A stretch of 48,791 nucleotides of DNA from Clostridioides difficile (GCA_012955965.1 JABBZI010000028.1:1-48791), one strand, 5' to 3'. Counted from the first letter of the stretch, positions 1-8,475 are shown. Program-made: numbers and translations. The notes: generated by a model from the sequence alone, not told the origin.

Positions 1-142
1 ATTATTTTCATATTATTTTACTTAAATATAATTAGATAATTGTGTTTTTTCTAAAGTAAATAATGAAATATAATTATTTTATCAATAAATTATATATATA
101 ATAAATTACACTAAGATATTTAAACATTACTCTACAAATTAA

Positions 143-206
143 TAATAGGGAATAAGAAAATATACCACTTTTTATAAAAAGTGGTATATTTTCTTATTCC
201 CTATTA
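143..206. terminator. Perfect 32-bp palindrome after hisIE, likely bidirectional terminator
   Basis: The two 32-base arms pair without a single mismatch around a centre at 174/175, with a GC-containing core (CCAC/GTGG) flanked by A and T tracts. It lies 12 bases beyond the hisIE stop codon, so it can end the his transcript on the minus strand. On the plus strand it is followed by a run of seven T (214-220), so it would also stop transcription entering from the left. The 142 bases to its left are very AT-rich and show no gene. Confidence 0.75.
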
Positions 207-218
207 ATCTATCTTTTT

Positions 219-887
219 TTATTTTCTTCTGTTAAGTAACTCTTTTTTTATTTCATCAATTTTAACATCTTTTTCTATCATCAAGACCAATGTATGATAT
301 ACTAAATCGCTAATTTCATAAATAAGTTCACTTTTATCAGTATTTTTTGATGCTATAATTACTTCACTACTTTCTTCACCAACTTTTTTAAGGATTTTAT
401 CTATACCTTTGTCAAAAAGATAATTAGTATAAGAACCTTCAATAGGATTATTTTTTCTTTCATTTATTAAATTATATAATTCTTTCAATATACTTTTTTC
501 TACTTCAGATTCAATTTTATCAGTATCATCAAACAAATCTCTATAAAAACAAGAATAGTTTCCTGTGTGGCAAGCTACTCCAGTTTGCTCCACTAAAAGT
601 AATATAGTATCTACATCGCAATCATAAGACATCTTAACAACTTTCTGAGTATTTCCAGATGTCTCACCTTTAATCCAAAGTTCTTGTCTACTTCTGCTAA
701 AATAACAAGCTACTTTATCTTTTAATGTTTTCTTTATAGCATCCTCATTCATATATGCCAACATTAGCACATCTTTACTCACTACATCTTGAACAACAAC
801 AGGAACTAAACCCTTATCATCAAATTTTACACCTTTTATAAATTCATCTATTTCCTCACTGTATACATTTCTACATTTATTTTCCAT
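219..887 (-). CDS. hisIE: Bifunctional phosphoribosyl-AMP cyclohydrolase / phosphoribosyl-ATP pyrophosphatase
   Basis: Catalyses steps 2 and 3 of histidine synthesis: PR-ATP is hydrolysed to PR-AMP (HisE) and the adenine ring is then opened (HisI). Residues about 1-115 are the HisI domain, with [14 protein letters not shown] and the metal-binding DCDVDTILL...[12 protein letters not shown] segment. Residues about 130-222 are HisE, with [13 protein letters not shown] and [10 protein letters not shown]. At 222 aa it is the usual length for the fused enzyme. The ATG has a good ribosome site (GGGAGG). It is the last gene of the his operon, 27 bases after hisF and just before the palindromic terminator. 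Both halves look intact. Confidence 0.95.
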   Translation of the reverse strand: MENKCRNVYSEEIDEFIKGVKFDDKGLVPVVVQDVVSKDVLMLAYMNEDAIKKTLKDKVACYFSRSRQELWIKGETSGNTQKVVKMSYDCDVDTILLLVEQTGVACHTGNYSCFYRDLFDDTDKIESEVEKSILKELYNLINERKNNPIEGSYTNYLFDKGIDKILKKVGEESSEVIIASKNTDKSELIYEISDLVYHTLVLMIEKDVKIDEIKKELLNRRK

Positions 888-914
888 CTTTTCAACCTCC
901 CTTTAGATATTTTA

Positions 915-1673
915 TTACAATCTTACTTCTACGCCCATGTGTTTTAAATATTTCTTTAAATCATTTATTTTTATTTCTCCAAAATGGAATACAGATGCTG
1001 CTAAAATTCCATCCACATTAGATTCCTTTACAGCCTCATAAAAATCTTCCATTTTACCAGCACCACCTGATGCTATAACAGGTACATTCACCAAAGAAGT
1101 TATTTTTGACAACAATTCTATGTCATATCCATTTTTCATTCCATCTTCATCCATGCTATTTACAACGATTTCCCCTGCTCCAAGTTCTACACCCTTAACA
1201 GCCCACTCAATTGCATCCAGACTAGTCTTTTCTCTACCACCTTTTACATAGACACTCCATGAACCTTCTTCATTTTTCTTTGCATCTATTGATAAAACGA
1301 CACACTGTGCTCCAAATTTTAATGAGGCTTCCCTTATTAATTCAGGATTTTTGACTGCTGATGAATTTATAGAAACTTTATCAGCACCTTTTCTTAAAAT
1401 ATCAGTAAAATCTTCTAACTTATTTACTCCTCCACCAACACAGAATGGTATATTTATATTTTCTGCAACTTTTGTTACAAATTCTAACGACGTCTTTCTG
1501 TCCTCATTTGATGCAGTTATATCATAAAATACAAGTTCATCTGCACCACAATCACTATAAAACTTCCCAAGTACTTCTGGACTGTCAACATCTACTATGT
1601 CTTTGAATTTTTTACCCTTTACAACTCTTCCATTTCTTACATCTAGACATGGTATTATTCTTCTAGTAAGCAT
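915..1673 (-). CDS. hisF: Imidazole glycerol phosphate synthase, cyclase subunit
   Basis: TIM-barrel subunit that takes ammonia from HisH and converts PRFAR into imidazole-glycerol phosphate plus AICAR, the latter feeding purine synthesis. The start [20 protein letters not shown] holds the first catalytic Asp (CLDV). The second catalytic Asp lies in [15 protein letters not shown]. Phosphate-binding glycines follow in [10 protein letters not shown]. At 252 aa it is full length. Its ATG lies inside the end of hisA, a 19-base overlap, and its Shine-Dalgarno AAGGAGG is within hisA coding sequence, so translation of the two is probably linked. Confidence 0.96.
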   Translation of the reverse strand: MLTRRIIPCLDVRNGRVVKGKKFKDIVDVDSPEVLGKFYSDCGADELVFYDITASNEDRKTSLEFVTKVAENINIPFCVGGGVNKLEDFTDILRKGADKVSINSSAVKNPELIREASLKFGAQCVVLSIDAKKNEEGSWSVYVKGGREKTSLDAIEWAVKGVELGAGEIVVNSMDEDGMKNGYDIELLSKITSLVNVPVIASGGAGKMEDFYEAVKESNVDGILAASVFHFGEIKINDLKKYLKHMGVEVRL

Positions 1674-2377
1674 AATTGTTGTGCCTCCTTAAAGTCTATC
1701 TTTTTGTCATAAAGTGCCTTGCCTATTATTGCACCATATAAGTTCATATCTCTCAATCTTCTAACATCGTCTATAGAAGTTACTCCTCCTGAAGCAATAA
1801 CATTTAGTGATGTTTCATTTGATATTTTTTCATATATATCAAAATTTGGACCTTGTAACATTCCATCTTTTGATATATCCGTATAAACAATGGTTTGTAC
1901 ACCCATGTTTTCAAGTTGTTTACACAATGTTAAGGAATCTACATTACTTACAACTTCCCAACCTCTAACTGCTACCTTTCCATCTTTGGCATCTATAGAG
2001 ACCACAATTTTTTCTTTATATTCTTGTACCAATTCTTCAACTAAATTTAAATTTTCAATAGCTATACTGCCCAATATTACTCTAGTAACACCAGCTTTTA
2101 TTAAACTCTGAACTTTTTCCTTATCTCTAACTCCACCACCTACTTGAATAGGTATATCTATATTGTTTGCTATCTTTTCAATTGTTTCTGTATTTACACC
2201 AAATTCACTTCTAGCTCCATTTAAATCTACTATATGTATATATTCTGCTTCTTCATCTTTCCATTTGTTAGCTACCTCTAATGGATTATCATAATATACA
2301 TTTACTTTATCAAAATCACCTTGAGTAAGTCTCACACACTTGTTATCCTTTATATCTATTGCTGGAAATATTATCAT
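1655..2377 (-). CDS. hisA: ProFAR isomerase (phosphoribosylformimino-AICAR-P isomerase)
   Basis: Performs the Amadori rearrangement of ProFAR to PRFAR. It is a half-barrel duplicate related to His[20 protein letters not shown] at the N terminus carries the catalytic Asp. The second catalytic Asp is in [15 protein letters not shown], and the phosphate-binding GGGVRD and VIASGGV loops are present. At 240 aa it is normal length. The start overlaps the hisH stop as ATGA, and the 3' end overlaps hisF by 19 bases, so hisH-hisA-hisF reads as one coupled unit, consistent with consecutive reactions. Confidence 0.96.
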   Translation of the reverse strand: MIIFPAIDIKDNKCVRLTQGDFDKVNVYYDNPLEVANKWKDEEAEYIHIVDLNGARSEFGVNTETIEKIANNIDIPIQVGGGVRDKEKVQSLIKAGVTRVILGSIAIENLNLVEELVQEYKEKIVVSIDAKDGKVAVRGWEVVSNVDSLTLCKQLENMGVQTIVYTDISKDGMLQGPNFDIYEKISNETSLNVIASGGVTSIDDVRRLRDMNLYGAIIGKALYDKKIDFKEAQQLCLLEE

Positions 2378-2979
2378 TTTATCATCTCCCCATATGCTTT
2401 TAATATATTTAATCCTACTTCTCCACTTTTTTCCGGATGAAATTGTATACCATATACATTATTTTTTCTAACAATAGCAGGAATTTTCTTTTCATACTCT
2501 GAAAATGCAATAAGTTCTTCATTTGACGAATTTGCATAATATGAGTGAACAAAGTATACATAGTCATCTTCCTTAATATATTTAAGTATATCATCATCTT
2601 CTTTATTAAATTTTAGATTATTCCATCCCATATGTGGCACTTTTAAACTTATATCTAATTTATCAATACTACCTTTTATAAGTCCCAACCCTTCGTATTC
2701 TCCATACTCATAACTTTTCTCATAAAGTAATTGCATACCTAAACATATACCTATCAGAAATTTTCCTTTTGAAGCATGTTCTCTTAATATTGGTATCAAT
2801 CCTAGTTCATCTAAAGCATTTATAGAATCTCTAAAAGCCCCAACACCTGGAAGTATAAGTGAATTCGCCTGCTTAATTTCATTTATATCACTAGAAATTT
2901 TGGTTTCTATTCCAGCTTTTTTAAAGCCTCTAGACACAGAATCTATATTTCCAAGACCATAATCTACTATTATATTCAT
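2374..2979 (-). CDS. hisH: Imidazole glycerol phosphate synthase, glutamine amidotransferase subunit
   Basis: Class I glutaminase that supplies ammonia to HisF. The nucleophile Cys is in GICLGMQLLYE, and the His-Glu pair of the triad is in IQFHPEKSG. The oxyanion-hole region LPGVGAFRDS is present. At 201 aa it is full length. The start follows the hisB stop by one base, and the stop overlaps hisA by four bases. No defect is seen. Confidence 0.96.
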   Translation of the reverse strand: MNIIVDYGLGNIDSVSRGFKKAGIETKISSDINEIKQANSLILPGVGAFRDSINALDELGLIPILREHASKGKFLIGICLGMQLLYEKSYEYGEYEGLGLIKGSIDKLDISLKVPHMGWNNLKFNKEDDDILKYIKEDDYVYFVHSYYANSSNEELIAFSEYEKKIPAIVRKNNVYGIQFHPEKSGEVGLNILKAYGEMIK

Positions 2980-2980
2980 T

Positions 2981-3559
2981 CTACAAAACCCCCTTTGAAG
3001 ATGCTATCTCATTGGAAATTATTTCACTTCCTTCTTTTAAAGCTCTTGCAAAAGCTTTAAAGATACTTTCTATCTTATGATGGTCATTTTCTCCATATAA
3101 AAGATTAATATGTAGTGTTACTCTAGATTCATTTACAAAAGCTCTAAAAAATTCTTTAAAACACTGCGTACTCATATTCCCAATCATTTGAGTATCAAAT
3201 TTAGCATTAAATACAAGGTACGGTCTATTACTTATATCTACTGCTACCATTGATAGAGACTCATCCATAGGTATATATATAGTAGAATATCTTCTTATTC
3301 CTTTTTTATCACCTAAAGCACTTTTAAATGCTTCACCTATGGCTATACCTATATCTTCAACACTATGATGGTCATCTACATATATATCACCTTTACAAAG
3401 CACCTTTAAATCAAACTTGCCGTGAAATGCCATCAATGTAAGCATATGGTCTAAAAATCCTATTCCAGTATCTATTTCAGCTTTACCAGAACCATCGATA
3501 TTTAGTTCTACTGAAATTTGTGTTTCAAGAGTATTTCTTTCTATCCTCCAAATTCTCAT
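2981..3559 (-). CDS. hisB: Imidazoleglycerol-phosphate dehydratase
   Basis: Dehydrates imidazole-glycerol phosphate to imidazole-acetol phosphate. The manganese-binding His clusters are visible as FLDHMLTLMAFHG and DDHHSVEDIGI, with the second pair in ENDHHKIES near residue 160. At 192 aa this is the monofunctional form, with no histidinol-phosphatase domain as in enteric HisB. The phosphatase must therefore be encoded elsewhere. The ATG is preceded by AAAGGAGAAATAGGT, inside the end of hisC. Confidence 0.95.
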   Translation of the reverse strand: MRIWRIERNTLETQISVELNIDGSGKAEIDTGIGFLDHMLTLMAFHGKFDLKVLCKGDIYVDDHHSVEDIGIAIGEAFKSALGDKKGIRRYSTIYIPMDESLSMVAVDISNRPYLVFNAKFDTQMIGNMSTQCFKEFFRAFVNESRVTLHINLLYGENDHHKIESIFKAFARALKEGSEIISNEIASSKGVL

Positions 3560-3561
3560 AC

Positions 3562-4611
3562 CTATTTCTCCTTTTTCAAAATATCTCTTATAGCATCCAT
3601 AAATATAGCATTTTCTTCTTTATCACCAATTGTAACTCTATAATAATTTTTTAACTTTCCACTAAATTCTCTTATTAGCACCCCTCTATCAATAAGTTTT
3701 TGTGATAGATTTTCAATTTCAGAATAGAACAATATAAAATTTGCTTGTGATTCATATGCCTTTATTCCTATATCAATCATTTCTTTATATAAAACTTTTC
3801 TCTCTTCTTTTACTTCATTTATGTAAGCTTTTACTACATCTTTATTTCTAAGAGCTCTTGTAGCAATAAAATCTGATAATGAATTTAAATTATATGGAGG
3901 TCTTACCTTTTCAACAGAACCTATTAGACTACTATTAGATAACATATATCCTGTTCTTATTCCAGCCAGTCCAAATGCCTTTGATAAAGTTCTAAGAACT
4001 ATTAGATTTTCATACTTAAAAACATCACTCAACATACTTTCTTCTCCAAAATCCATATATGCTTCGTCCAAAACTACTAAACTATTAGTTGAATCTAAAA
4101 GTTTTATTATATCTTTTCTCTTTAATATTGTTCCAGTTGGATTATTTGGATTACACACAATTACTATTTTAGGATTGTTTTCTTTTACCTTTTCAATTAC
4201 ATTATCTATATTTATAACTAAATTTTCGTCACTTTCAACACCTATAAACTTAGAACCATTTATTTGACTATATATAGAATACATGCTAAAACTTGGAGAG
4301 AAACTTAATATCACTTCATCTTTATCCACAAAAGTGTGTATTATCAAATCAATTATTTCACTTGAACCATTTCCTACCAAAAGATTTTTCTTACTCACTC
4401 CAGGAATATTTATATAATCTATTATAGACTCTTTCAATTCACTATAAGAATCTTCAGGATATAAATTTAAATCTATATCACTATTAGAAATCTCTTTAAT
4501 AAGATACTTAAACAATTTCTTGCTGCCTTCATTTGCATCAAGTTTTACTTTGCAATTTACATGGTTTGGTTCATATCCCTTTAACTCTCTTATACTTTCT
4601 TTTTCTCTCAA
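3562..4611 (-). CDS. hisC: Histidinol-phosphate aminotransferase
   Basis: PLP enzyme that transaminates imidazole-acetol phosphate to histidinol phosphate. NPNNPTGTILKR, LDEAYMDFGEES and the PLP-lysine motif LSKAFGLAGIRTGYM are present, with the C-terminal substrate-binding RVTIGDKEEN. I place the start at a TTG at 4611 (349 aa). The longest frame begins with an ATG at 4635, but the strong AAGGAGG lies inside that extension, eight bases before the TTG, and nothing resembling a ribosome site precedes the ATG. In most clostridial clusters hisD sits between hisG and hisC; here only 27 bases separate them. Confidence 0.94.
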   Translation of the reverse strand: MREKESIRELKGYEPNHVNCKVKLDANEGSKKLFKYLIKEISNSDIDLNLYPEDSYSELKESIIDYINIPGVSKKNLLVGNGSSEIIDLIIHTFVDKDEVILSFSPSFSMYSIYSQINGSKFIGVESDENLVINIDNVIEKVKENNPKIVIVCNPNNPTGTILKRKDIIKLLDSTNSLVVLDEAYMDFGEESMLSDVFKYENLIVLRTLSKAFGLAGIRTGYMLSNSSLIGSVEKVRPPYNLNSLSDFIATRALRNKDVVKAYINEVKEERKVLYKEMIDIGIKAYESQANFILFYSEIENLSQKLIDRGVLIREFSGKLKNYYRVTIGDKEENAIFMDAIRDILKKEK

Positions 4612-4638
4612 CTTAAACTCCTCCTTCTTAATCATATT

Positions 4639-5265
4639 TTAGTTATCTAGTTCTTCAAATAAACGAATTATATTTTGAATTTGTTCATATTTAAATCTAT
4701 AACTAGCTCTATTTGATATAATTCTAGCACTTATATCACATATATCTTCCAATATTTCAAGACCATTTGCTTTAAGTGTATTGCCTGTTTCAACTATGTC
4801 TACAATTACATCTGACAATCCCACTATTGGAGCTAATTCTACAGAACCATTTAATTTTATTACTTCAATTTTTTGGCCCTTCTCCTTAAAATATTTTTTA
4901 GCTATATTTGGATACTTTGTCGCTACTTTTAGATATTCATCTTCTCTATATATACTATCACCCTTTAATCCTGCTACAGCAAATTTACACTTACCAAAAC
5001 CCAAGTCATATATTTCATATACATCTGTTTCATTCTCTAAAATAGTATCTTTTCCTGCTATTCCAAGGTCTGCTACTCCCTTTTCAACATATGTAACTAC
5101 ATCTGATGGCTTGACATGTATATATATTATCTTATTTTCTTCATCTTTAAAGATTAACTTTCTTGTATCTGTGTCTATACTATCTCCCAGACCCATTTTT
5201 TTAAATTTTTTAAATGATTCTCCTTCTATTCTTCCTTTTGCTAGTGCTATAGTCAAATAATCCAA
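4639..5265 (-). CDS. hisG: ATP phosphoribosyltransferase, short form catalytic subunit
   Basis: First committed step of the pathway: ATP plus PRPP gives PR-ATP. At 208 aa it is the short HisG class, which lacks the C-terminal regulatory domain and needs HisZ as partner. The gene directly upstream encodes HisZ, consistent with this. Typical segments are the N-terminal LAKGRIEGES, VADLGIAGKDTI and the PRPP loop VDIVETGNTLKANGL. The start is TTG, with AAGGAGGGA seven bases upstream. Confidence 0.95.
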   Translation of the reverse strand: MDYLTIALAKGRIEGESFKKFKKMGLGDSIDTDTRKLIFKDEENKIIYIHVKPSDVVTYVEKGVADLGIAGKDTILENETDVYEIYDLGFGKCKFAVAGLKGDSIYREDEYLKVATKYPNIAKKYFKEKGQKIEVIKLNGSVELAPIVGLSDVIVDIVETGNTLKANGLEILEDICDISARIISNRASYRFKYEQIQNIIRLFEELDN

Positions 5266-5286
5266 AATAATCCCTCCTTTTAAATC

Positions 5287-6231
5287 TTATTTATATACAT
5301 ATTTCATTAATTCATCAACACTTAAGGTAAATCCAATAGCTGGAATTTCTTTTCCATATTCTTTAGTTAGAGAATCATATCTTCCACCGCTCAAAATCTC
5401 TTTATATGAGTTTGGATAGTAACCTCTAAACATGATACCCTCATAATAATCGAGCATTGTAATCATTGATAAATCAAATCTGGCTTTATCTAAAAAATTA
5501 CACTCTTCAATTAAGTTATTTATTTGTTTTAATTCTTCAAGTGCTTGTCTCATCTTATCATTACAATAGAAGTTTTTTGACTTCTCAATAACATCGTATA
5601 AATTTCCTTGTAAGCTTAAAATATTTGATAATAATTCCTTCACTTCATTTTTAATCTTTAACTCTTCAATATATAGTTTTAATTCATGAGTGTTTTTCGT
5701 ATACAATAAATTTTTAATTTGATTTTCACAGTTCTTATTTAAATTTAATTCGTCTAATAAACCATTAATATACTTGCTACTTCCAACTTCTAATATAAAC
5801 TTATTGTTATATTTTTCAAGTATCTTAAGAGCTAGTTTTACTACTTCTCTATCTGCTTCTACAGAAGATTCTCCTAGACATTCGCAACCTATCTGTCTTA
5901 TCTCTTTTATTCCAACTGTATTTTTGTTTTTATATATTGATGAATTATAAAAAAGTTTAAGCTTTAAACCATCTTCCCATCTTGGCACAAGGCTTTTTAT
6001 TATACTTGTAGTTATATCAGCTCTAAGTACCATTACTTTTCCATTTACAACCTTTACCATTGATTCTTCTGGAATTTTATTATTAATACTTGTAAACTCA
6101 TCGTATTCTTCAAATAATTGTGGCTCTATTTGAAAATATTCTTCGTCTAAAAAAAGTTTATCTATTTCTCTCTTTAATTTATATCTTTTTTTAGAATAAA
6201 TGACTTCATCTTCAATCCTCAAAAACTTCAT
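5287..6231 (-). CDS. hisZ: ATP phosphoribosyltransferase regulatory subunit
   Basis: HisZ is a catalytically dead relative of histidyl-tRNA synthetase that activates short-form HisG and gives feedback inhibition by histidine. Visible class II synthetase remnants include VMVLRADITTSIIKSL (motif 2 region), EIRQIGCECLGESSVEAD and ILSGGRYDSLTKEYGKEIPAIGFTLSVDELM at the C terminus. At 314 aa it is shorter than the roughly 380-420 aa common in the family, because the central insertion is reduced; the ends look intact. It is the first gene of the operon. The ATG is preceded by AAAGGGTGAT. About 50 bases separate it from the attenuator terminator. Confidence 0.9.
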   Translation of the reverse strand: MKFLRIEDEVIYSKKRYKLKREIDKLFLDEEYFQIEPQLFEEYDEFTSINNKIPEESMVKVVNGKVMVLRADITTSIIKSLVPRWEDGLKLKLFYNSSIYKNKNTVGIKEIRQIGCECLGESSVEADREVVKLALKILEKYNNKFILEVGSSKYINGLLDELNLNKNCENQIKNLLYTKNTHELKLYIEELKIKNEVKELLSNILSLQGNLYDVIEKSKNFYCNDKMRQALEELKQINNLIEECNFLDKARFDLSMITMLDYYEGIMFRGYYPNSYKEILSGGRYDSLTKEYGKEIPAIGFTLSVDELMKYVYK

Positions 6232-6280
6232 ATTATCACCCTTTTCATTAAAATTGCTATTCCCTTTGTAAATTTAAAAC

Positions 6281-6316
6281 AATAAAAAGCCATATAGGCT
6301 TTATACCTATATGGCT
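6281..6316 (-). terminator. his operon attenuator (intrinsic terminator)
   Basis: Read on the minus strand, an 11-bp perfect stem (AGCCATATAGG with CCTATATGGCT, loop 6299-6305) is followed by TTTTATT. It lies between the His-rich leader peptide and hisZ, so it would stop the his transcript before the structural genes. Its 5' arm CCATATAG can alternatively pair with the upstream CTATGATGG (one bulged G), offering an antiterminator. Confidence 0.85.
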
Positions 6317-6340
6317 ATAATTTTCTCTTAAAATTACTCC

Positions 6341-6427
6341 CCATCATAGATACAAGACCAATTACACTAAAAACAGGGCTTGTGTCTATGAATTAATTTC
6401 ATATTACAATCCCTTTAATCTATGATG
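6341..6427 (-). promoter_or_regulatory. his leader alternative-pairing region
   Basis: One segment (6341-6356) has three possible partners in the minus-strand RNA. It pairs with 6379-6390 (11 of 12 bp, C-A mismatch), forming a hairpin with loop 6357-6378. It pairs with 6418-6427 (10 bp), which contains the last two His codons and the following Arg codon. It also pairs with 6307-6314, the 5' arm of the attenuator (8 bp with one bulge). Mutually exclusive helices of this kind are the hallmark of ribosome-controlled attenuation. Which state allows read-through cannot be settled by eye. Confidence 0.7.
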
Positions 6428-6478
6428 ATGGTGATGATTTAACTTTATATTTAATTTTAATGTATTTAATCTCACCAT
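6404..6478 (-). CDS. hisL: His operon leader peptide with five consecutive histidines
   Basis: A 24-codon frame starting with ATG, eight bases after GGGAGGA, begins MVRLNTLKLN. Codons 15-19 are CAT CAC CAT CAT CAT, five histidines in a row, followed by RLKGL and TAA. It sits between a consensus-like promoter and an intrinsic terminator upstream of hisZ. The peptide itself is probably not functional; its translation would report the supply of charged His-tRNA, as HisL does in enterobacteria. No T-box motif is present in this leader, unlike tyrS at 43.2 kb. The symbol is by analogy of position and composition. Confidence 0.88.
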   Translation of the reverse strand: MVRLNTLKLNIKLNHHHHHRLKGL

Positions 6479-6540
6479 GATAATTTCCTCCCAAGTAATT
6501 TTTATTAATATTCTAAATTTACAGTTTTTTGTTACTATTA

Positions 6541-6569
6541 ATAATAATATACTTTTCAAAAATTGGCAA
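6541..6569 (-). promoter_or_regulatory. Promoter of the his operon
   Basis: On the minus strand TTGCCA (6569-6564) is separated by exactly 17 bases from TATTAT (6546-6541), a good sigma-A match. Transcription would begin near 6533, giving about 55 bases before the leader peptide start. Confidence 0.7.
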
Positions 6570-6757
6570 TAGTTATTTGTAAAATTGAATAAAATATTTT
6601 ATATAGATTTTTTGTTTGTACAATTATAAATTTAATCTTTACCTAATTTGGAAATTTTATGTATAAAAAATGAAATTTCGGGAAAAATTGTAATAATTTA
6701 AAAAAACTTATTAAAATATAGTATAATAAGTATATCTTAATGTAAAGGGATGATTTT

Positions 6758-6934
6758 ATGTATAAATATGATGACTATGTAAATTTAACAAATGATTTAG
6801 ATTTACCTGTAGAAATTAGAAATAAATGTGTTAGAATTGTTAGTGTTTCAGAGAATTTAGAGGACATAATTATAGTACATAAATTCAAACTATATGTCGT
6901 AAATGAGAAGTACATTAAAGGAATTATGGAATAG
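6758..6934 (+). CDS. Small hypothetical protein, 58 aa
   Basis: I do not recognise this protein. It starts MYKYDDYVNLTNDLDLP with AAAGGGATG upstream of the ATG, and a TATAAT lies at 6722-6727. It is acidic in the first third, then alternates hydrophobic and charged residues (SENLEDIIIVHKFKLYVV), consistent with a small soluble alpha/beta fold. There is no membrane helix or Cys cluster. It is divergent from the his promoter and ends before a strong bidirectional terminator, so it is likely a monocistronic gene. Confidence 0.6.
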   Translation: MYKYDDYVNLTNDLDLPVEIRNKCVRIVSVSENLEDIIIVHKFKLYVVNEKYIKGIME

Positions 6935-6996
6935 ACATTTTGAATGTACTATTTTTATCAAAAGTTATTATAAATAGAATTTAATATTTATAATAA

Positions 6997-7041
6997 GGGA
7001 CTGTCTTATTGTAGAAAATACAATCTATATAAGACAGTTCC
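6997..7041. terminator. Bidirectional intrinsic terminator
   Basis: A 13-bp stem (6997-7009 with 7029-7041, one G-T pair) is extended by an inner TTGTA/TACAA stem and flanked by ATTTTATT on the right and AATA on the left. It separates the plus-strand 58-aa gene from the convergent hemolysin III-like gene. Confidence 0.75.
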
Positions 7042-7094
7042 ATTTTATTCATTGTAGAATTTTAGTATCAATCAATTAATTAAACCTTTTAAAA

Positions 7095-7748
7095 TTATAA
7101 AACATACAATAAAACAGCTAAAAAGTGAAATAAAGAACCTATCATAATAAAAATATGAAAGATTTCATGAAAACCAAATTCAGGATTTATATTAGGCTTC
7201 TTAATAATATAAATAATTGCACCTATAGAATAGGATATACCTTCCATAATCAACAATTTAAGACAATCTTTAGGTATTGAGTTGAACGCATTTATATCAA
7301 AAACAATTGCCCAACCCATAAGTAAATATATACTTGTAGATAACCATCTAGGTGCATCCATCCAAAAGATTTTTATTATTATACCAATAAAGGCTACTAT
7401 CCATATTGCTGTAACAAATATTATGCCTTCTTTCTTTTCCATAAAACTAAGACATATTGGTGTATAAGAACCAGCAATTAATACATAAATCATTGCATGG
7501 TCTACTTTTCTAAAAAACAATTCTTGTTCTGGTGTTCCTTTTAAAAAATGATAATATGAACTTGCACTATATAGAGCAATTAATGACAACCCAAATATTG
7601 ATACAGATACTATCATCAAAAGAGAAGTTTCTTGCAATGTTACAGATTGAAACACTAAAATTATAGTTGCTAAAAGAGATAAACAAGCCCCTATAAAGTG
7701 AGTTAAACTACTTATTGGGTCTCTACCCTTCAAAAAAAATTGATACAT
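7095..7748 (-). CDS. Hemolysin III / PAQR-family membrane protein
   Basis: Seven-helix integral membrane protein of 217 aa in the hemolysin III (YqfA/YplQ, TrhA) branch of the PAQR superfamily. Family motifs are SSYYHFLKG near residue 65, RKVDHAMIYVLIAGSYTP near 85, and the C-terminal HEIFHIFIMIGSLFHF. These conserved His, Ser and Asp residues are proposed to bind metal. Bacterial members have been linked to membrane energetics, and the hemolysin name comes from one Bacillus cereus protein; actual haemolysis should not be assumed. The ATG follows GGAGG. It is monocistronic, divergent from the DUF1836 gene. Confidence 0.88.
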   Translation of the reverse strand: MYQFFLKGRDPISSLTHFIGACLSLLATIILVFQSVTLQETSLLMIVSVSIFGLSLIALYSASSYYHFLKGTPEQELFFRKVDHAMIYVLIAGSYTPICLSFMEKKEGIIFVTAIWIVAFIGIIIKIFWMDAPRWLSTSIYLLMGWAIVFDINAFNSIPKDCLKLLIMEGISYSIGAIIYIIKKPNINPEFGFHEIFHIFIMIGSLFHFLAVLLYVL

Positions 7749-7908
7749 TTCGTCCTCCTACAATTATGTATTTTAAAAATCACATTTATCAATATAGTTT
7801 TAATTACTATATCATAGATTTAATTATACCACTTTATATTTTTTTTACAACACTTAATATTGTTTTATTTTCTAATTTATTGTATTATATATATTATGGA
7901 GGTAGCAT

Positions 7909-8475
7909 ATGATGAATAATGAACTTAATACTATAATACTAGAAACACTAGATAATGCTGATATAACTTCAAATGATATTCCCTCTATCGACTTATACAT
8001 GGACCAAATTATTTCTTTAATTGACAACAAACTTTCTGCCAATAAGAGATTTGAGAGCGACAAAATTCTTACTAAAACTATGATAAACAATTACAGTAAA
8101 GAGGGATTAATCAAACCTATTAAGGGAAAAAAGTATACTAAAGAACAAATTTTACAAATGATAATAATTTATTCAATGAAAAATACACTTACAATACAAG
8201 AAATTAAAAGAATCTTACATGGTGTGTATGAAAAGGATGACTTCAATGAAGAAAATTTAGTTAGTTGTTATGAAAAATTCATGTCTATAAAAGAAAATCA
8301 AAGAAAGAATATACCAAACTTTATAGAATCTAATTTTGAAGATATCAGAATAAATCTAGAAAATAAAGATGATTTGTTGATAGCTTTATTGAGTTTGACT
8401 TCAATGGCTGACCAATTAAAAAGTATTTCCGAAAAATTAGTAGATACCTATTTCCCAGATATTTCTAAAAAATAA
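7909..8475 (+). CDS. DUF1836 domain protein, MerR-like DNA-binding fold
   Basis: 188 aa. DUF1836 signature segments are IPSIDLYMDQIISLID, then LTKTMINNYSKEGLIKP and KKYTKEQILQMIIIYSMKN, which resemble the winged helix-turn-helix of MerR proteins, where a Tyr in NNY and the KY.. wing contact DNA. The C-terminal half (about 110-188) is helical, without a recognisable ligand domain. It may be a transcription regulator; no target is known to me. The first ATG (TATGGAGGTAGCAT upstream) is immediately followed by a second ATG, so the start is uncertain by one codon. Confidence 0.8.
   Translation: MMNNELNTIILETLDNADITSNDIPSIDLYMDQIISLIDNKLSANKRFESDKILTKTMINNYSKEGLIKPIKGKKYTKEQILQMIIIYSMKNTLTIQEIKRILHGVYEKDDFNEENLVSCYEKFMSIKENQRKNIPNFIESNFEDIRINLENKDDLLIALLSLTSMADQLKSISEKLVDTYFPDISKK

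Noticed and set aside
4781-5260. 159-codon open frame opposite hisG
   Set aside because: Antisense shadow of an intact, recognised enzyme; no ribosome site and no family resemblance.
6281-6480. T-box riboswitch in the his leader
   Set aside because: No AGGGTGG-type T-box sequence and no stem I elements; the His-codon run and terminator fit attenuation by a leader peptide instead.
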